This document shows positions 13,101 through 15,527 of a stretch of DNA of 15,527 bases, piece after piece. The stretch spans positions 4,696-20,222 of the forward strand of contig DDWD01000192.1 of assembly GCA_002345825.1 (NCBI GenBank). Direction: 5' to 3'. Below the pieces are notes generated by a model. It did no database searches, had not been told where the DNA came from, and saw nothing but the letters and a program-made list of their open reading frames with translations. Source of the DNA: Bacteroidales bacterium UBA2295. Its GTDB lineage: Bacteria; Bacteroidota; Bacteroidia; Bacteroidales; Tenuifilaceae. Position 1 is the first letter of the stretch. Every line of letters begins with the position of its first letter. The position numbers and the translations under genes were made by a program.

Positions 13101-14432
13101 ATGGAACTACACACACAAACCTTTATTGAGAGAAATATGGGCCTTATTAAGCTAGCAACCATCTTCTTTCTGGCAGTTATGCTGCTGATACCAACCGCTA
13201 TGATTAGATCGCTTGTTGTAGAGCGTAAATCTAGGCAGGCCGAAGCAACATCGGAAATTGTATCCAAATGGGGTAATGAGCAACGGATCACAGGTCCCAT
13301 TTTGGCTGTTCCTTACTACACCTACGATTTGGATAAGGACAACAAGAAAACGAATGAAGAAAAACAGTTAGCGTACTTTCTGCCCGATGGGCTGACTATT
13401 TCGGGCAAGATGTTACCCGAGGTTAGATATAGGGGGATTTTTCAGGTGGCCGTTTACAGCACTGATATTAAGATTAATGGTTCATTCAATTCACTTAATC
13501 TAGATTTATCGGGCAAATACACTCTGATTGATTGGAAAGGAGCATTTCTAACCATTGGCATTTCCGACCTGCGGGGGATTAACGATTCAATCAGTTTTAG
13601 CTGGAATGATAGTAGGCTAGAATGTGAACCGGGGGTGAAGATAGGCGAGATGATTAAATCGGGAATCACAGTTAACAATATCTTGGAGAAAGAGCCTAAG
13701 GATGAAAGTTTCACCTTTTCGGCAGAGATATCGCTTAAAGGATCGCGAAACCTCAGCTTTGTTCCAGTTGGCAAAGAAACGGTGGTGAATATAAACTCTT
13801 TATGGAGCAACCCTAGCTTTGAGGGAGCATTTTTACCTGTATCGCGAAAGATTTCCGACGATGGATTTAGCGCATCATGGCGAGTGCTGGAGCTTAATAG
13901 GAACTATCCACAGAAATGGCATGGCACAACCCATAATCTCGACGAATCGGCATTTGGGGTAAGCCTTATGCTGGCAGTAGATTCCTACCAAATAGCTGAG
14001 CGATCAATGAAGTACGCCATTCTCTTTATTTCGCTCACCTTTATGGTTTTCTTTTTTGTTGAAATTTTAAGAAAGCTAAAACTACACCCCATTCACTATA
14101 TTCTTGTTGGTTTTGGTTTGGTGCTTTTTTACTTACTACTACTATCGTTATCGGAACATATTGGCTTTGGGTTAGCCTACATAATAGCTAGCGTAGGTAT
14201 AATTGCCTTGATTACGAGCTACTCGCAAAGCATATTTAAAAATAATAGGTTATCGCTACTACTGGCTGTATTCCTGGTTATCCTATACAGCTTACTTTAC
14301 ATCTTATTGCAGATGCAGGACTATGCGCTCTTGATGGGCAGCATATCCCTATTCATAATTCTAGCATTGGTGATGTATCTCTCGCGCAACATCGATTGGT
14401 ATTCTATAGGAAGAAGGAGTGAGGAAGGATAG
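13101..14432 (+). CDS. creD: CreD family inner-membrane protein
   Basis: This 443-residue protein has one N-terminal membrane segment (about 15-35, then the basic RSLVVERKSRQ), a periplasmic beta-rich region of about 270 residues, and five C-terminal segments (about 303-322, 331-350, 355-375, 383-403 and 407-427). Family hallmarks are FGVSLMLAVDSYQIAERSMKYAILF around 285-309, HPIHYILVGFGLVLFYLLLLS, SEHIGFGLAY, and the ending LMYLSRN-IDWY type sequence (here ALVMYLSRNIDWY). In E. coli creD belongs to the CreBC two-component regulon and is linked to envelope integrity and colicin E2 tolerance; no creBC genes are here. The ATG at 13101 is preferred over a TTG at 13059, which would place the operator-like dyad inside the gene. 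It is the last gene of the cluster, with a terminator after it. Confidence 0.93.
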   Translation: MELHTQTFIERNMGLIKLATIFFLAVMLLIPTAMIRSLVVERKSRQAEATSEIVSKWGNEQRITGPILAVPYYTYDLDKDNKKTNEEKQLAYFLPDGLTISGKMLPEVRYRGIFQVAVYSTDIKINGSFNSLNLDLSGKYTLIDWKGAFLTIGISDLRGINDSISFSWNDSRLECEPGVKIGEMIKSGITVNNILEKEPKDESFTFSAEISLKGSRNLSFVPVGKETVVNINSLWSNPSFEGAFLPVSRKISDDGFSASWRVLELNRNYPQKWHGTTHNLDESAFGVSLMLAVDSYQIAERSMKYAILFISLTFMVFFFVEILRKLKLHPIHYILVGFGLVLFYLLLLSLSEHIGFGLAYIIASVGIIALITSYSQSIFKNNRLSLLLAVFLVILYSLLYILLQMQDYALLMGSISLFIILALVMYLSRNIDWYSIGRRSEEG

Positions 14433-14457
14433 CAGGATTTGAGTGTAGATATAAAAT

Positions 14458-14497
14458 GGGGATGTCCACTAAACAGTTTATTGGGCATCCTCTTTTT
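14458..14497 (+). terminator. Intrinsic terminator of the creD operon
   Basis: GGGGATGTCCA (14458-14468) pairs with TGGGCATCCTC (14482-14492) over 11 base pairs, two of them G-U, with a 13-base loop. TTTTT (14493-14497) follows directly. It starts 25 bases after the creD stop. Confidence 0.88.
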
Positions 14498-14568
14498 GCA
14501 GATCATTACAACAGTCTCCATTACTTCAAAACCATTAGCATCATTTATGGTTTTTTATTGATTTTGCT

Positions 14569-14600
14569 TTTGAAAAATTCGCAGAAAAGTGGTTCATTTG
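14569..14600 (+). promoter_or_regulatory. Putative promoter of the pyrophosphatase gene
   Basis: TTTG at 14569-14572 and TTCATTTG at 14593-14600 are 20 bases apart, matching the Bacteroidota -33 / -7 arrangement with one mismatch in TAnnTTTG. The start codon follows 31 bases after the -7 box. Confidence 0.5.
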
Positions 14601-14631
14601 CAAAATTTTACGCGAAACAAATTAAGTAAGA

Positions 14632-15306
14632 ATGAAGAAGAACCGGTTAATGGATCCAATAGTAGGTAAGCTTATGGGCTTGAGGTATAAATCGCATCCC
14701 TGGCACGGGATCGATTTGGGTGATGATGCACCCGAGGTGGTAACCTGTTTTATAGAGATGGTACCCACCGACACGGTGAAGTACGAGGTCGATAAGGTAT
14801 CGGGCTACCTAAAGCTCGACCGACCCCAGAAGTATTCCAATGTAGTTCCTGCCCTATACGGCTTTTTGCCCCAAACATTTTGCGGCGATCAGGTTTCAGA
14901 TTTAGCCAAGGAGCGTACTGGGATAGAGGACGTGAAGGGCGATGGCGATCCGCTGGATATTTGCATTCTTACCGAGAAGGAGATTACCCATGGCGATATT
15001 ATTGTTGAGGCCAAACCCATTGGGGGCATTAGGCTTATTGATAACGATGAGGCCGACGATAAGATTATTGCAGTGCTAAACAACGACGCTGTGTACGGGG
15101 AGTACAAGGATATTTGCGACTGCCCAGCGCTAATTATCGATAGGCTAAAGCACTACTTTTTAACCTACAAGGATTTGCCCGGAGAGAAGAGGCATTGCGA
15201 GATTACCCACGTGTATGGTATTGACGAGGCACAGGATGTAATTAGGCGTGCAATGGACGATTACTCCAATCGATTCAATAACCTGGAGTCGATGCTTAAA
15301 TTGTAG
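14632..15306 (+). CDS. ppa: Inorganic pyrophosphatase, family I soluble type
   Basis: The 224-residue cytosolic enzyme hydrolyses pyrophosphate to two phosphates, pulling forward nucleic acid and other biosynthetic reactions. Recognisable active-site parts are KYEVDKVSGYLKLDRP (51-66), the YGFLPQT segment, and the metal-binding signature DGDPLDICILTE, which contains D-x-D-P-x-D. GIRLIDNDEADDKIIAV holds the last conserved aspartates and lysine. Length is somewhat above the ~175-residue E. coli enzyme because of N-terminal and C-terminal extensions. The C-terminal region has the conserved LKHYFLTYKDLPGEK element (a YK in the LxxYK position). It is a single gene with its own promoter-like sequence, starting 200 bases after creD. 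Confidence 0.95.
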   Translation: MKKNRLMDPIVGKLMGLRYKSHPWHGIDLGDDAPEVVTCFIEMVPTDTVKYEVDKVSGYLKLDRPQKYSNVVPALYGFLPQTFCGDQVSDLAKERTGIEDVKGDGDPLDICILTEKEITHGDIIVEAKPIGGIRLIDNDEADDKIIAVLNNDAVYGEYKDICDCPALIIDRLKHYFLTYKDLPGEKRHCEITHVYGIDEAQDVIRRAMDDYSNRFNNLESMLKL

Positions 15307-15347
15307 CATAAAGCTAAATACAAAACACTACGCTATCAAGATAGTAT

Positions 15348-15433
15348 CTTAGTGGAACTCTGTGCATACTTTGTGTGCTCTGTGTTACTTTTAAAAATAT
15401 TGTTACACAAAGGGACACAGAGAATCCACAAAG
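15348..15433. repeat. Large imperfect inverted repeat made of CTTTGTG/CTCTGTG units
   Basis: The arm at 15348-15376 (CTTAGTGGAA-CTCTGTG-CATA-CTTTGTGT) is the near-complement of 15405-15433, which on the minus strand reads CTTTGTGGATT-CTCTGTG-TCC-CTTTGTGT. A further CTCTGTG unit (15379-15385) extends the left arm into the 28-base centre. Short degenerate CTTTGTG-like intergenic units of this kind are a pattern I know from many environmental bacterial genomes. The element lies between convergent genes and could fold into a long hairpin, acting as a two-way transcription end or mRNA 3' structure. A smaller dyad precedes it (CTATC-AA-GATAG, 15333-15344). Confidence 0.7.
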
Positions 15434-15478
15434 AAAACAAAGGAAGAATTAGAAGATTTTTACCTTTAGATTGACTTT

Positions 15479-15527
15479 TTACACCAAATCACACGCATCG
15501 CCCGGCATCCAGTGCTTATCCTGGCCA
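15479..15527 (-). CDS. C-terminal end of an unidentified minus-strand gene (truncated by window edge)
   Basis: Read on the minus strand, the last bases of the window give an open frame of 15 complete codons ending in TAA (15481-15479), with the C-terminal peptide GQDKHWMPGDACDLV. Base composition changes sharply from AT-rich intergenic DNA to GC-rich at about 15482. The peptide, rich in W, H, C and M, looks coding. It is too short to identify. The gene would converge with ppa, with the CTTTGTG inverted repeat in between. Confidence 0.4.
   Translation of the reverse strand, partial: GQDKHWMPGDACDLV

Noticed and set aside
15348..15433. CRISPR array from the repeated CTTTGTG units
   Set aside because: The units are 7-8 bases, degenerate and separated by only a few bases, in inverted arrangement, with no spacers of constant length and no cas genes nearby.

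Overview
The window looks like a piece of chromosome from a member of the Bacteroidota, probably an anaerobic or microaerophilic Bacteroidales-type organism. Three things point there. Starts are preceded by A-rich leaders rather than clear Shine-Dalgarno sequences. Several promoters resemble the Bacteroidota -33 TTTG / -7 TAnnTTTG type. The gene content fits too: a membrane protein / winged-helix / CreD cluster, a GIN-domain (DUF2807) exported protein, a stand-alone LON domain protein and a CyuA-type cysteine desulfidase. The order-level placement is inference. I see no phage, insertion sequence, CRISPR, tRNA or rRNA.

Layout. 1-339: the 3' end of a threonine aldolase gene, ending inside a perfect 10-bp inverted repeat. 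524-1891: an exported serine beta-lactamase-fold hydrolase. 1902-3476 (minus): a two-TM protein of unknown function, a LON substrate-binding-domain protein, and an exported methionine-R-sulfoxide reductase whose end overlaps the LON gene start. 3640-4329: a divergent exported GIN-domain protein. 4450-6521: a tight pair, cysteine desulfidase followed by a TtcA-like tRNA thiolation enzyme, with a good promoter in front. 6568-8019 (minus): a short malic enzyme. 8355-8798: an OsmC-family protein with its own terminator. 8965-10350: a MATE transporter that apparently starts at TTG. 10356-12020 (minus): a thiamine-diphosphate enzyme of the acetolactate synthase/2-oxoacid decarboxylase superfamily. 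12101-14432: a three-gene unit (six-TM protein, winged-helix regulator, CreD) closed by a strong terminator. 14632-15306: inorganic pyrophosphatase. 15307-15478: intergenic DNA with a large inverted repeat built of CTTTGTG/CTCTGTG units. 15479-15527: the last codons of a gene coming from the right on the minus strand.

Most genes are household metabolism and stress functions. The most interesting signals are regulatory or contextual. The dyad CTTTG-N5-CAAAG occurs both in front of the membrane-protein/regulator pair and in front of creD; it overlaps a -7-like element at the first site and may be the operator of the winged-helix protein. An H2S-releasing cysteine desulfidase is coupled to an Fe-S-type tRNA thiolase. 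The intergenic CTTTGTG repeat forms a long potential hairpin between convergent genes. I found no clearly new defence or mobile system.
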